Source of the DNA: Marivirga sericea
GTDB lineage: Bacteria; Bacteroidota; Bacteroidia; Cytophagales; Cyclobacteriaceae
NCBI RefSeq assembly: GCF_900177665.1
Contig: NZ_FXAW01000002.1
Coordinates: 62,001 to 126,000 of the forward strand
Direction of reading: 5' to 3'
Length of the DNA stretch: 64,000 nucleotides
Of the stretch, positions 53,598-63,042 are shown piece after piece; positions within the stretch are counted from its first letter, which is position 1, and every line of letters starts with the position of its first letter. Below the pieces are notes generated by a model. It worked only from the letters and a program-made list of their open reading frames with translations, was not told the origin of the DNA and did not search any database. The translations under genes and the position numbers were made by a program.

Positions 53598-54479
53598 ATG
53601 GCAAATCTGAAGGAAGTAAAAAATAGGATTAGTTCAGTTGTTTCAACACAACAGATCACTAAAGCCATGAAAATGGTGGCAGCTGCAAAGTTGAAGCGAG
53701 CACAGGATAGGATCACCATGATGCGTCCATATTCCCAAAAACTATCTGCTATTTTACAAAACGTAAGTGGTAGTGGAGAGGAAATGAATAATCCTTATGC
53801 GAAAGAAAGAACAGTGGAGAGCGTCTTATTAATTCTGGTCACTTCTGATAAAGGGCTTTGCGGTGCCTTTAACAGTACGGTAACTAGAAGAGTGAAGAGC
53901 TTAATGGAAGGTGAGTATGAGTCAATTGCAGAGAAAGGTAATTTACATTTCATGACTATCGGAAAAAAAGCTGCCGACTTCTTGAAAAGAAATAAGCTTT
54001 CTAATAATGCTGATTACATTGATTTATTCAACAGATTGAATTACGAAGAGGTGAGTGAAGCAGCTCAATTTGTGATGGATGAATTTGAGAAAGGTACTTA
54101 TGACAAAGTTGAAATCATTTACAATGAATTCAAAAATGCTGCAACGCAATTACTTAATCAAGAGCAATTTCTTCCAATTGCTAAGGCTGATGATACAGGA
54201 GGCAAGGCTACCGATCACGATTATTCTTATGAGCCATCAAGGGATTATATTGAAAAGGAATTAATTCCAACTTCTCTAAAAACGCAATTGTTCAAGGCAC
54301 TTTTAGATTCTAATGCTTCAGAGCATGGGGCTAGAATGACAGCTATGGATAAGGCTACAGAGAATGCTGGAGACCTGTTGAAGGAGTTGAGATTGACTTA
54401 TAACAGAACTCGTCAAGCAGCTATTACTACAGAAATATTAGAAATTACGGCTGGAGCCGAAGCTTTAGCGGCAGAGTAA
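53598..54479 (+). CDS. atpG: F0F1 ATP synthase subunit gamma
   Basis: Gamma is the central rotor shaft. The N-terminal helix (LKEVKNRISSVVSTQQITKA) and the C-terminal helix (LTYNRTRQAAITTEILEITA) form the coiled coil that turns inside the head; the middle GLCGAFNS begins the Rossmann-like domain. The 293-residue length is normal. It follows atpA by 95 bases and is closed by a strong terminator, with no atpD or atpC after it; those two are usually a separate pair in Bacteroidota. Confidence 0.96.
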   Translation: MANLKEVKNRISSVVSTQQITKAMKMVAAAKLKRAQDRITMMRPYSQKLSAILQNVSGSGEEMNNPYAKERTVESVLLILVTSDKGLCGAFNSTVTRRVKSLMEGEYESIAEKGNLHFMTIGKKAADFLKRNKLSNNADYIDLFNRLNYEEVSEAAQFVMDEFEKGTYDKVEIIYNEFKNAATQLLNQEQFLPIAKADDTGGKATDHDYSYEPSRDYIEKELIPTSLKTQLFKALLDSNASEHGARMTAMDKATENAGDLLKELRLTYNRTRQAAITTEILEITAGAEALAAE

Positions 54480-54503
54480 TTTGAAAATAATCAATATATG
54501 TAC

Positions 54504-54534
54504 AAAGCCGAAAATCTAAGTTTTCGGCTTTTTT
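54504..54534 (+). terminator. Strong intrinsic terminator after atpG
   Basis: AAAGCCGAAAA (54504-54514) pairs perfectly with TTTTCGGCTTT (54521-54531) around a 6-base loop, followed by TTT. The stop codon of the convergent CBS gene lies at the edge of the T-run. Confidence 0.88.
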
Positions 54535-55003
54535 AATGTTTCCAGTTCACTTCTTGGCTATCTCTTACTGCACGCATGATATCGCGTTGACTAATTTGAC
54601 CAATTAATTTACCTTCCCTTATCACAGGAAATCTTCTAAAACGCATTCTTAGAAACATATTGGCTGCCTCAAAAATATTAGTCTCGGGTGCAATATGAAT
54701 TACATTTGTTGCCATATAGTCTTTCACCAATCCAGGCAGTTTTGGTGAATTGTTATATTTCCCTTTGACAATTTCTTTAAGACAGTCACCTTCTGAAATT
54801 ACACCGATTAAGTTATTTTCTTCATCTACTACCGGGCCACCTGAGATTTTCTTTTTCATGAGTATATCCATCGCTTCGTAAATGGTTTGATGCTCATTGA
54901 AAGTAATAAGTTTTTTAGCCATATAGTCTTCTACTGATATGCTTTGCTGCTCTTCCTGCTTAGATTCTTTTTTAATGAATGCTCCTTGATAGCTTTTTAC
55001 CAT
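54533..55003 (-). CDS. Tandem CBS domain protein
   Basis: This 156-residue cytosolic protein consists of a short N-terminal tail and two CBS motifs (about 28-85 and 92-150). The first contains LITFNEHQTIYEAMDILMKK and GVISEGDCLKEI, the second FEAANMFLRMRFRRFPVIRE and GQISQRDIMRAV. CBS pairs bind adenine nucleotides and act as regulatory modules. No enzyme domain is attached, and its partner is unknown. It is the last gene of a leftward set after the zinc-ribbon methyltransferase (83 bases). Confidence 0.9.
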   Translation of the reverse strand: MVKSYQGAFIKKESKQEEQQSISVEDYMAKKLITFNEHQTIYEAMDILMKKKISGGPVVDEENNLIGVISEGDCLKEIVKGKYNNSPKLPGLVKDYMATNVIHIAPETNIFEAANMFLRMRFRRFPVIREGKLIGQISQRDIMRAVRDSQEVNWKH

Positions 55004-55086
55004 GATTGAAAAATAATTTAGTGTTGTATAATATACACCTTTAAAAGATCAAATCAAACATAAGAGGCTAAAAATCAGTATTTTGA

Positions 55087-55728
55087 TTAGAGGCTTAAGG
55101 TGGTAAGCCGTTCTTCAAATTCTAGTGATTTGAATAGAAATGATTTCTTTATCCAATCAAAAGTAAATTGATGATAGAAGAAAACATGAGTCATGTCATT
55201 TTTATAATACCAGGAATCGAATGGCGTCTTTTCGCTAAAAAGATTGGTCATAATGTACAGTTTTCCACCGGGCTTTAGCAAAGAACGGAGTCTTTGAAAT
55301 TCTAAGTCTGGGGTATGAAAATGCTCAACTACCTCGCAACAAGCGATGAAATCATAGGTTTCCTTAAGAACTTCAGGCCGATTGTCAAAAAACGGATCAT
55401 AAGTTTCTAGTGTATATCCCTTCTCTTTTAGCACCTTCGTAATGACAGGTCCAGTTCCCGAACCAAAATCTAAACCCTTTTGGTCTTTACTGAAGTTTTT
55501 ATCTATAGCATCGGTTATTGGTGAAACAAACTTCTGATAGTTGGGGTCGGTTACATCATTATTGTGTGCTTTATAGCGATCAGCCTCAATGGCATCATTA
55601 GGTAAGAATGACTTAGCCATAAATATACCATGGCAGCGTGGACACGTGAAGTAATACCTATTTGCACTAATGGTAAACACAGGACTTAGAGTTTTGCATA
55701 ATCTGCAATTTTCTAGTTCATGTATCAT
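55087..55728 (-). CDS. Zinc-ribbon class I SAM methyltransferase
   Basis: The 213-residue protein starts with a four-cysteine zinc ribbon (C8, C11, C29, C32: CRLC and CPRC) followed by a Methyltransf_23-like domain with SAM motif LDFGSGTGPV near residue 83 and EVVEHFHTPDLEFQRL. The catalytic layout is that of sugar, lipid or small-molecule methyltransferases with an added metal ribbon. It begins 17 bases after the stop of the big helicase gene on the same strand, so the two are probably cotranscribed; whether they act together is unknown. Confidence 0.85.
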   Translation of the reverse strand: MIHELENCRLCKTLSPVFTISANRYYFTCPRCHGIFMAKSFLPNDAIEADRYKAHNNDVTDPNYQKFVSPITDAIDKNFSKDQKGLDFGSGTGPVITKVLKEKGYTLETYDPFFDNRPEVLKETYDFIACCEVVEHFHTPDLEFQRLRSLLKPGGKLYIMTNLFSEKTPFDSWYYKNDMTHVFFYHQFTFDWIKKSFLFKSLEFEERLTTLSL

Positions 55729-55745
55729 TATTTAAGCTGTTTTAA

Positions 55746-58700
55746 TTAATCATTTCTCTTTGCGAATTGAACTACTCTTTCCATCAGTTCTTCTTTGTCG
55801 TTCCAAAAATTTCGACTTTTGATTTGGATATAGGGCCAATTCATTTTCGACAATAAAAAAGGGGTGTAGGCAAAGATGTCTTTTACAGATGGATTGTCAT
55901 AAAATAGATTGTCATCTGAAAGCAAGAGACCTTTGTACTGATTATTGCTTTTAAAGCTTAGATCTGCAAAAGGCAGTTCTTCTTCGGCTTTGATACTTTT
56001 AACAGTACCTTCTAGTTCTTCTCTAACTTTTGTTTTTAAGAACCAACTACTTTGAAAGCTAATGGAAGGTTTTGGTTTTGGTTTAAAGTTTCCTTTTGAT
56101 ACATCTAATGCATAGTGCAAGTAAGCTTTTAGAAGCTTTGGACCATTGTTTTTCGCATCATCAACTTTTAATTGATCAGGATAGAGACTACTTACGATGA
56201 CTACCTTTTCTCGAGCTCGAGTAATCGCTACATTCAATCGGTTTTCACCTTTTGGAGCATTGATGCTTCCAAATTGCATCCGTAGTCTGCCAGCCTTGTC
56301 TGCAGCATATCCAGTACTAAAAATGATGATGTCTTTCTCATCACCTTGAACATTCTCAATGTTTTTAACAAAAAATTTGTCAGGCAAGGTGATGTTCCCT
56401 AGAGCGATTTGATCTTCCAATATATCCCATATGAGGCCTTGTTGTGGGGCATTGAAAGTAACTACCCCAATTTCCTTTTCTGGATCATTTTTTAGGTATT
56501 CTTTAATGAGATCTACAACATTCAGCGCTTCTACTTCATTGGCATTTTGCTCCCAAATCCCGTCTACTTTTATATAATCAATTCCTGGATCTGCATTATT
56601 GATATAATGAAAATCAGGTAATAATCTTAAACGATCTTTGTAAAAATGATGATTCGAAAATTCTATCAGATCTAAAGACTTACTTCTGTAATGCCCTGAA
56701 AGCTGAAGGTTCATCACATATTTATTGGCTAAATCAAGTAACGAATCGATTTCCAAATCAGGATGATCCACTTCCTCTTCTTCCCAGCGGACCTTATATA
56801 AATCGTTCGGACTTAGTTGTTTATCGTCACCAGCTACAACAACTTGTTTTCCTCTGTACATGGCGGGTATTCCCTTTTCTACGAAACACTGAGAAGCTTC
56901 ATCAAAAATGACTAAATCAAATATTTCTTCCATCGGGAAAATAGCAGAAACAGATTCAGGACTCGCCATCCAGCAGGGAATTAGATCAAACAGTTCATCT
57001 TGAAATTCTTGTATGACTTTTCTAATAGGCCAAATTTGTCGTTTTTTGGTTACTTGATGGCTAAGGTCTCTGTAGGTGATTCTATTACTTAAGCGATTGT
57101 ATTCTACATTGCTAAATGTTCTTTCGCGAACCTTTAGGTTTAAAATTTCAGTACTTAATTGTAATTTATTTTCAATTGCATACTGTAAATCATCTGTTTG
57201 TTTATCGAATTTTCGAGTAGAAACTTCTCTTAATATTGGATGTTTAGTTTCGATATGATCGATCCATTCCAAGTAGATGCTGTTAAGGAAGGTGGACTTA
57301 ATATTTTTATGGTCAATGGTTATGTCACTTTCATTAAGGAGCTTCACAACCTCTTTCTCATAATCTTCTAAGCTTTCATAAAGTTGATCGAAATGAACCA
57401 ATTCATCAAAATATCTTTGAAAGGTTTTAATGTAACTTGAGGGTAATCGTTCTTGCTCTAGCTGGTCAATTTGTGTTCTAGTTAGGTATTTCTTCCATTT
57501 GTTTTTTTCTTCAACAGTAGCTCGAGATAGTTCAATAATGGCGCTGATTTTATCTAAGAATTCAGCCAAAGTTTTCCCTTCAATTAAGGAGAAAGCTTTA
57601 AAATTGGTGAAGGATCCGATAATTTCTTTGGCTTTAATGGCCTGTGTTTGTTCTTGAAACCAGTGATTTAATTCAATTTGGTTTTTTGTCTCCGGAATTT
57701 CTTTTAACCATGTTTGCTTCTTAAGCTTGGTCATATTATGCTCAAAATTCAGTCGATTATCGAGTCGTTTTTCTAATTCTTTTATACCGGCATTATTGAC
57801 AGTTAAATTGTTAGCGACCAGCACCTTTTTTAGAAAGAATTTTTCTTTAGCAAATAGCAGCCAATGGATCCATTTTGTGGGTCTTTTTCGAGATTGTCGT
57901 CTTAACTGGATGGTTTTTTGAAGTGTTCCTAAATCTTTAGATGCTAAACTACTTTCAATTCCCCCATCTTTGAAACAGTCATTTATTACTCTTTGCACAT
58001 TGCTCAACCATAAAGCATTGGTATTGTCGTCAGGGTAGTTGAACATATAAATTAAATACGGATAGGAGGTAGTATTCAACAGCTCTCCTAAGTTATTTAA
58101 CTTTTCCTGATGCTCCACTACATCTTCGAATTCTTTTAAACTCATAGATGAGCCCACCAGATTCTTTGATTTTTCAGTTGTATCTTGAAAGTAGGCAGGA
58201 ATCCTCTCTAATAAATGAACAATCTCAGTTTTATCCTGTAATCCGAAATCCTTGAAATTTACTCGGTCCTGCCAGATGAAATCGTCCTTACTAAAGTCAT
58301 CCACATAAGTCTGAAAATTCACTAGCGTATTGGCAAACTCCTCAATCTTCTTTTTATGAAAATGTCTGTGAATTTGTTTTAGGTTGATTTTTGTTTCGTT
58401 GAAATCACAATTCAGGTACAATTCTTTGGCGGAAATACCACATTCTGATTCATCAAATAGTGCCAATCGATATTCTTCTTTTTCTTCTACGATTTGATCT
58501 ATTATTCTGCTAGATTTTAAAAATTCTCTTTGAATTTGAACAGAGTCTAAACCATTATTTTTTGATTCGTATTCTTCAATTCTATCAATTTGGTTTTGTA
58601 TCTGCTCAAAAATTGCTTTGCGATCATTTTTAAAATCGTGAACTAAAGCCATAAATGGTTGCATATCTATACTCTTCATCCGATCGTAGATCACATCTAA

Positions 58701-59768
58701 TGCGGCCCTTTTTTGACATACTACCAAAACACGTTTTCCCCGTGCAATAAAGTCAGTCACTAGGTTACTGATGAGTTGAGATTTCCCAGTGCCGGGAGGC
58801 CCTTGTACCACCAAGGAGTTTCCTTTTTTCACAGCCTTTAAAGCATTCTCTTGATAGGCGTCCATTGGGAATACCGAGAAGGTTTCTTCTTCCTTGACGC
58901 TTTCGATAAAGCGATAGCGCTGGGAATAGTCTGAGGGGTCATCTGCTTGCTTGTCAGGATTTCTACTTAAAAAGAACTCTTCGATATCTTGAACTTCTTG
59001 CTCTTTATCGAGCATATAAGAATAATCTGGTACTAAGTAGGAACCACTTTGTGGAAAAATGCCAATTGCTGCTTCTGGAAAGAGCTTTAATTCGCCTTCT
59101 TTTTCAGTTTCTTCAAAATCAGTTTTCTTGAAATTTTTAAATGGATGTAAAACATCCATGAAATTATCTTGATTGAAATTTAATTCAACTGCACTTTCTT
59201 TGAAGATTTGATATAAGTCAGTTCTAAATACGCGGCTATCCTGATCGTATATCTCAAATACTTTTTCGATTAATTCATCACTTATTTTTATACCATGAAA
59301 ATGAGCATAGGCCAGTAGGAAAGATTTGTTGAAAGTGATATTGACATCCTCTCGTAATTCCATCACCCATTGATCATTTACGATCTTAATTTCTATAGGA
59401 AAAAAGATAAGCGGGCAGCGAACAGATGTTCCGCCATGGAATTTACCTCTGACAAATGGCCAACCAACATAGAGGTCCTTTGCACCTCTTTCATCATAGA
59501 TGAATTTTTCAATTCTTTTTAGCTTCTTTAGTTTCTGGCTCATGATATTGTTGAGCTCAAGACGAGAATCTGATACTGCGGCTAATGGTATATGTTTCTT
59601 TCTGGCAATTAAATCTTCAATTAATGAAAAGGAACTTTTATTAAGTAGAAAATCGAAATCATGTAGGTCTAAGGTTTGATCAGAAATTAATCTTAAAAGC
59701 AGTAATGACCGGTTGGTTCCGGAAAGATTTGTGAGTCGCTTTAAATAGTGCCTTAGTATGTCGTGCAT
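55746..59768 (-). CDS. Large SF1 helicase with DUF4011-like N-terminal and degenerate nuclease C-terminal domain
   Basis: The 1340-residue protein has three parts. Residues 1-130 resemble the DUF4011 region (LSGTNRSLLLL and KDLYVGWPFV...VRCPLIFFPIEI). Residues about 300-1200 form a UPF1/DNA2-like SF1 helicase split by a 550-residue helical insertion: Walker A GPPGTGKS at 323-330, Walker B VIFDEAS near 953, GDDKQL near 981, VQGDEKD near 1140 and ITRAREK near 1182. Residues 1240-1335 look like the Vsr/MTES_1575 nuclease fold, with LLSDD and KDIFAYTPFLLSKMNWP in place of the usual acidic and RDR motifs. DUF4011-helicase-Vsr proteins are known phage-defence candidates; that role here is inference. 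Confidence 0.8.
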   Translation of the reverse strand: MHDILRHYLKRLTNLSGTNRSLLLLRLISDQTLDLHDFDFLLNKSSFSLIEDLIARKKHIPLAAVSDSRLELNNIMSQKLKKLKRIEKFIYDERGAKDLYVGWPFVRGKFHGGTSVRCPLIFFPIEIKIVNDQWVMELREDVNITFNKSFLLAYAHFHGIKISDELIEKVFEIYDQDSRVFRTDLYQIFKESAVELNFNQDNFMDVLHPFKNFKKTDFEETEKEGELKLFPEAAIGIFPQSGSYLVPDYSYMLDKEQEVQDIEEFFLSRNPDKQADDPSDYSQRYRFIESVKEEETFSVFPMDAYQENALKAVKKGNSLVVQGPPGTGKSQLISNLVTDFIARGKRVLVVCQKRAALDVIYDRMKSIDMQPFMALVHDFKNDRKAIFEQIQNQIDRIEEYESKNNGLDSVQIQREFLKSSRIIDQIVEEKEEYRLALFDESECGISAKELYLNCDFNETKINLKQIHRHFHKKKIEEFANTLVNFQTYVDDFSKDDFIWQDRVNFKDFGLQDKTEIVHLLERIPAYFQDTTEKSKNLVGSSMSLKEFEDVVEHQEKLNNLGELLNTTSYPYLIYMFNYPDDNTNALWLSNVQRVINDCFKDGGIESSLASKDLGTLQKTIQLRRQSRKRPTKWIHWLLFAKEKFFLKKVLVANNLTVNNAGIKELEKRLDNRLNFEHNMTKLKKQTWLKEIPETKNQIELNHWFQEQTQAIKAKEIIGSFTNFKAFSLIEGKTLAEFLDKISAIIELSRATVEEKNKWKKYLTRTQIDQLEQERLPSSYIKTFQRYFDELVHFDQLYESLEDYEKEVVKLLNESDITIDHKNIKSTFLNSIYLEWIDHIETKHPILREVSTRKFDKQTDDLQYAIENKLQLSTEILNLKVRERTFSNVEYNRLSNRITYRDLSHQVTKKRQIWPIRKVIQEFQDELFDLIPCWMASPESVSAIFPMEEIFDLVIFDEASQCFVEKGIPAMYRGKQVVVAGDDKQLSPNDLYKVRWEEEEVDHPDLEIDSLLDLANKYVMNLQLSGHYRSKSLDLIEFSNHHFYKDRLRLLPDFHYINNADPGIDYIKVDGIWEQNANEVEALNVVDLIKEYLKNDPEKEIGVVTFNAPQQGLIWDILEDQIALGNITLPDKFFVKNIENVQGDEKDIIIFSTGYAADKAGRLRMQFGSINAPKGENRLNVAITRAREKVVIVSSLYPDQLKVDDAKNNGPKLLKAYLHYALDVSKGNFKPKPKPSISFQSSWFLKTKVREELEGTVKSIKAEEELPFADLSFKSNNQYKGLLLSDDNLFYDNPSVKDIFAYTPFLLSKMNWPYIQIKSRNFWNDKEELMERVVQFAKRND

Positions 59769-59835
59769 GTAATAAAAATTAGCAAGGAATCAATTTAAGA
59801 AATAATTGTCTTAATTGTAAGTAATTAGTAATTGC

Positions 59836-60783
59836 TTATTCAAAAGAGATATAGGGTTTGACTTTATTAACCCATGAACTGTCTAAAATTTTGATAGATA
59901 ACAAATCGGATACGGATTTAAATTTTCCATGTTGTTTCCTGTAATTGACTAATATGTTTGCTTTTTTATAAGAGATATAGGGATGTTTCACTAAGCTGTC
60001 GGTACTTAATTGATTAATATTTAGTTGTTTTAGGTGTAATTCCTTTGTTGACAGATGTACGTGTTTTTTGAGTGAATCAAGATTTTGTTTCTGTAGACCA
60101 TATACTTCATCCAGTTGCTGAATAGAGTGAAAGCCTCCTAAATATTCTCTGTATTTGATGATCCTGCTAGAAAATGCTGGACCTATTCCGTGAATTTCTT
60201 GCAACTGTAAACTATCTGCTTTATTAATATCAATTTGAATCTGAATTAATTTTTCATTTGTTAATTTGGGAATTTTATCGAGCTGATATTGACTGGGTTT
60301 GGAGTTTTCTTCCGGTAATTCAAAATGAGACTCCGAAGGCACTTTAGTAACGCTCATATAGGGATAGATTTTAGCATAGAAGGAGCTATCGATACCATAA
60401 ATTTTCAAAAGCTCTTCCTTCGATTCGAAAGGGCTTACTTTGTTTCTATATTTCACAATTCTTTCTGCCAGGTACTCTGGAAAGCCAGCTTTGATCAAAT
60501 GTGGAACCTTCGATTTATTGAGGTCGAAATGTTTAAAGTTTTCTTCATTACCTATTTCCTTTTTTATAATAGTGGCATCTTCAAGCTCTGAGAGTAATGA
60601 ATCTAGAAGGGCTTTATCCTGTTGTGTTGGAAGGGGGTGTGCATAAAAGGAGTATAAACTTTTTGAAATAAAAGGGATCGCTAATATTATAATCATCAGC
60701 AAGATGAGAATAATAAAGCCGTTTGTTTCGGTTCTTGAAAAGCCAAAGAAATTACGAAGCCAAATTCTAATCTTATGCTTCAT
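59836..60783 (-). CDS. Membrane-anchored helix-hairpin-helix protein (ComEA-like)
   Basis: The 315-residue protein has a cytosolic basic N terminus (MKHKIRIWLRNFFGF), one membrane helix at about 22-43, and three to four ComEA-type helix-hairpin-helix units: FPEYLAERIVKYRNKVSPFE, INKADSLQLQEIHGIGPAFS and ILVNYRKQHGKFKSVSDLL. The repeats would lie on the periplasmic side and could bind DNA, as ComEA does in DNA uptake. In Bacteroidota this is a common orphan family of unknown role. It is 67 bases upstream of the helicase gene. Confidence 0.82.
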   Translation of the reverse strand: MKHKIRIWLRNFFGFSRTETNGFIILILLMIIILAIPFISKSLYSFYAHPLPTQQDKALLDSLLSELEDATIIKKEIGNEENFKHFDLNKSKVPHLIKAGFPEYLAERIVKYRNKVSPFESKEELLKIYGIDSSFYAKIYPYMSVTKVPSESHFELPEENSKPSQYQLDKIPKLTNEKLIQIQIDINKADSLQLQEIHGIGPAFSSRIIKYREYLGGFHSIQQLDEVYGLQKQNLDSLKKHVHLSTKELHLKQLNINQLSTDSLVKHPYISYKKANILVNYRKQHGKFKSVSDLLSIKILDSSWVNKVKPYISFE

Positions 60784-60842
60784 TGCTTTAGTAAGGTTTC
60801 AGTTCAATACTAAAGTAATAAAGCGGAATATAATCTCCAATT

Positions 60843-61391
60843 TTAGAGACCCTCTAATTTTAATTCTTTAAAAATATCCCATGATTTTCCATTATGTTTA
60901 AATATTACGACAGAACGGGCAGTAAAAACTTCTCTGAATTCTCTGTTTTTTACTTCATCCCAAATATTATAGAAAGTCTGTTTTTTCAGATCACGAAATG
61001 CAACAGTTATATGAGGATTGAATCCGTTATTCTTGTGTGTACCATTGAAAACCTGAAACCCTTTCATAAAACGCTCCACTGATTCCTGGAGAGCATTCAA
61101 AGCAGTATTCTCTTGCACATTTATGTAAATTACACGGGGTTCAAAATTGCCAAAATCATCTAGTTGTACATCGAATGCTTTTTGATTTCTCAAATATGCC
61201 ATCAAATCCTTCAAAAAATCTTCTTGTCGCTTAATCGGTAAATTAAAGGGCATTTGTAGTGTAATATGTGCTTTTGACCGAAATGCGCCTTGGATTCCAT
61301 ATTTTTGACGAAGCTCCTCTTTTATCCTATGAATCTCCTGTTCAAGCAGATGAGGAGGGCAAATACCGATAAAAAAAGAAGACTTCTCCAT
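60843..61391 (-). CDS. 2'-5' RNA ligase family (2H phosphoesterase) protein
   Basis: This 182-residue cytosolic protein has the two catalytic HxT motifs of the 2H superfamily: HIT at residues 42-44 (KAHITLQMPF) and HIT at 127-129 (NPHITVAF). Such enzymes open or ligate 2',3'-cyclic and 2'-5' linked phosphates. The natural substrate is unknown. Transcribed leftward and divergent from the beta-rich lipoprotein gene at 61459, with 67 bases between the starts. Confidence 0.88.
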   Translation of the reverse strand: MEKSSFFIGICPPHLLEQEIHRIKEELRQKYGIQGAFRSKAHITLQMPFNLPIKRQEDFLKDLMAYLRNQKAFDVQLDDFGNFEPRVIYINVQENTALNALQESVERFMKGFQVFNGTHKNNGFNPHITVAFRDLKKQTFYNIWDEVKNREFREVFTARSVVIFKHNGKSWDIFKELKLEGL

Positions 61392-61434
61392 ATATTTTAA
61401 GTTCTATATATTATAGTTATCGTTCAATTTTAAG

Positions 61435-61442
61435 TAGATTTG
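61435..61442 (+). promoter_or_regulatory. -7 promoter box for the 61459 gene
   Basis: TAGATTTG matches TAnnTTTG and ends 16 bases before the ATG at 61459. No well-placed -33 TTG is seen. Confidence 0.5.
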
Positions 61443-61458
61443 TACAAAATTAATTAAT

Positions 61459-63042
61459 ATGAAGCGAATTTCCGGAAAATCAATTTTCTATTTAGCTTTT
61501 ATGGTAGTAATATCATTTGGGGGTTGCTATTCGGAATTGTCTGATATAAAATTTGAAAACTTGAAGTGGAGTCCAGAATTAGGAGTTCCGTTGGTAGATT
61601 CCAAATTTACTCTAATTGAGCTCTTGGAAGCTAATGCCGATGATATTGATTACACTACAGATTCCAACAATACAATTGTTTTATCCATCTCAGATGATAG
61701 TTTGTTCAGTCAATCCGCTTCAGATTATTACTCATTAAGCGATCAAGCTTTAGATGTTCCTCCAATATTTTTGACACAAGATGAAATTGAGGAGTTTAAT
61801 TCTACAGGTCAAGTTACTGTTTCAAGAGATATATTGGTAGATTATCCTAATCAAGGCAATTTAGATGAGATTATCATAGATCAAGGTAGAGTTGAGACTC
61901 AAGTGGAAGAGAATTTTCCAGCTATAGTAGACTTGTCCTTTTCCCTAGAAGATCCAAGCAATACAGCCTTCCTAGACTACAATAATGAGTTTAACTATAG
62001 TGCTGGGAACGATCCTGTTTCGACTGATGAGTATGCTGATCAAATTAACAATATTGGCTTCAGATTTGATGGTGATCCACGTCTACGGCAAATTATGTTT
62101 TCATTTCAGATTTCATTAACTAAAGTAGATCAAAACTTGGTGTTTGGTGGAAATAGTATTGATTTGGAAGTTGGATTTCAGGATTTAGAATTTGAAGGGC
62201 TTTACGGTGATCTAAGTTCTCAAGATATCAGCACTGAAACTAATACGATTAGAACTGACTTTCTTAATGATAATGAGCTGATAAATGATATTGATTATTA
62301 TTTTGAGAATCCTCAGTTTCGAATGATTTTTACTAATTCGATGGGAGTGCCTATTCGTTTTGATGTAAATAATTTCACTACCTATAAGAATGGGCAACAA
62401 ACTGAACAACCTATCAATAATTCCATTGAATTAGAATCAGCCTTGGAAGGCTCAGCGACACGAACAGAAACTAATTTTGATGCTAATTTTAAGAACATCA
62501 TCAACAATACTCCAGATTCCGTTTCCTTGCAAATAGATGGGGTACTGGATCCCGAAGATGTCTCTAATAATTATGTCACTAAAGATTCTGAGATAAGGGT
62601 AGGGTATGAAATCAATCTCCCATTAGAATTTAGTTTAAGTGGTTTAGAAATTAATGAAACGGTTTCTCTGGAAGGAATTGATCCGCAAGAGTTGCAGTAT
62701 GCTTTATTTAAATTCACATCAGAAAATTCATTACCCATTGATTTAAATTTCAGAGCTGATTTATTGGATGAAGATAGCGCTTTAGTAATGAATTTATTTG
62801 ATGGTAAGTTCTTGGCAGGCGGAACAGAAAGCCAGCCAGCAACTATTTCAGATATTATTAGATTGGAGGATAATCCAGATACAAATTCTAATGAATTAGA
62901 TGAGCTGAAAGGGGTTACTAGAATTGGTATAAGAGCAACTGTTTCAACTACCAATAATGGAAGCAGTGTGGTGAGAATTACTTCGGATGCTTCGGTGCAA
63001 TTCAATTTAGCGGTGCAAGCAAAATATAACGTGAATTTATGA
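61459..63042 (+). CDS. Beta-rich secreted lipoprotein, unknown function
   Basis: The 527-residue product has a lipoprotein signal ending at Cys23 (ISFGGCYSE) and is otherwise dominated by short beta segments with many Asp and Asn residues. The opening LKWSPELGVPLVDSKFTLIE is a recurring start in a Bacteroidota family of unknown function that I cannot name. It is probably surface or periplasmic. The following gene overlaps its stop by four bases (ATGA), so the lipoprotein and a putative outer membrane barrel are coupled. Confidence 0.75.
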   Translation: MKRISGKSIFYLAFMVVISFGGCYSELSDIKFENLKWSPELGVPLVDSKFTLIELLEANADDIDYTTDSNNTIVLSISDDSLFSQSASDYYSLSDQALDVPPIFLTQDEIEEFNSTGQVTVSRDILVDYPNQGNLDEIIIDQGRVETQVEENFPAIVDLSFSLEDPSNTAFLDYNNEFNYSAGNDPVSTDEYADQINNIGFRFDGDPRLRQIMFSFQISLTKVDQNLVFGGNSIDLEVGFQDLEFEGLYGDLSSQDISTETNTIRTDFLNDNELINDIDYYFENPQFRMIFTNSMGVPIRFDVNNFTTYKNGQQTEQPINNSIELESALEGSATRTETNFDANFKNIINNTPDSVSLQIDGVLDPEDVSNNYVTKDSEIRVGYEINLPLEFSLSGLEINETVSLEGIDPQELQYALFKFTSENSLPIDLNFRADLLDEDSALVMNLFDGKFLAGGTESQPATISDIIRLEDNPDTNSNELDELKGVTRIGIRATVSTTNNGSSVVRITSDASVQFNLAVQAKYNVNL

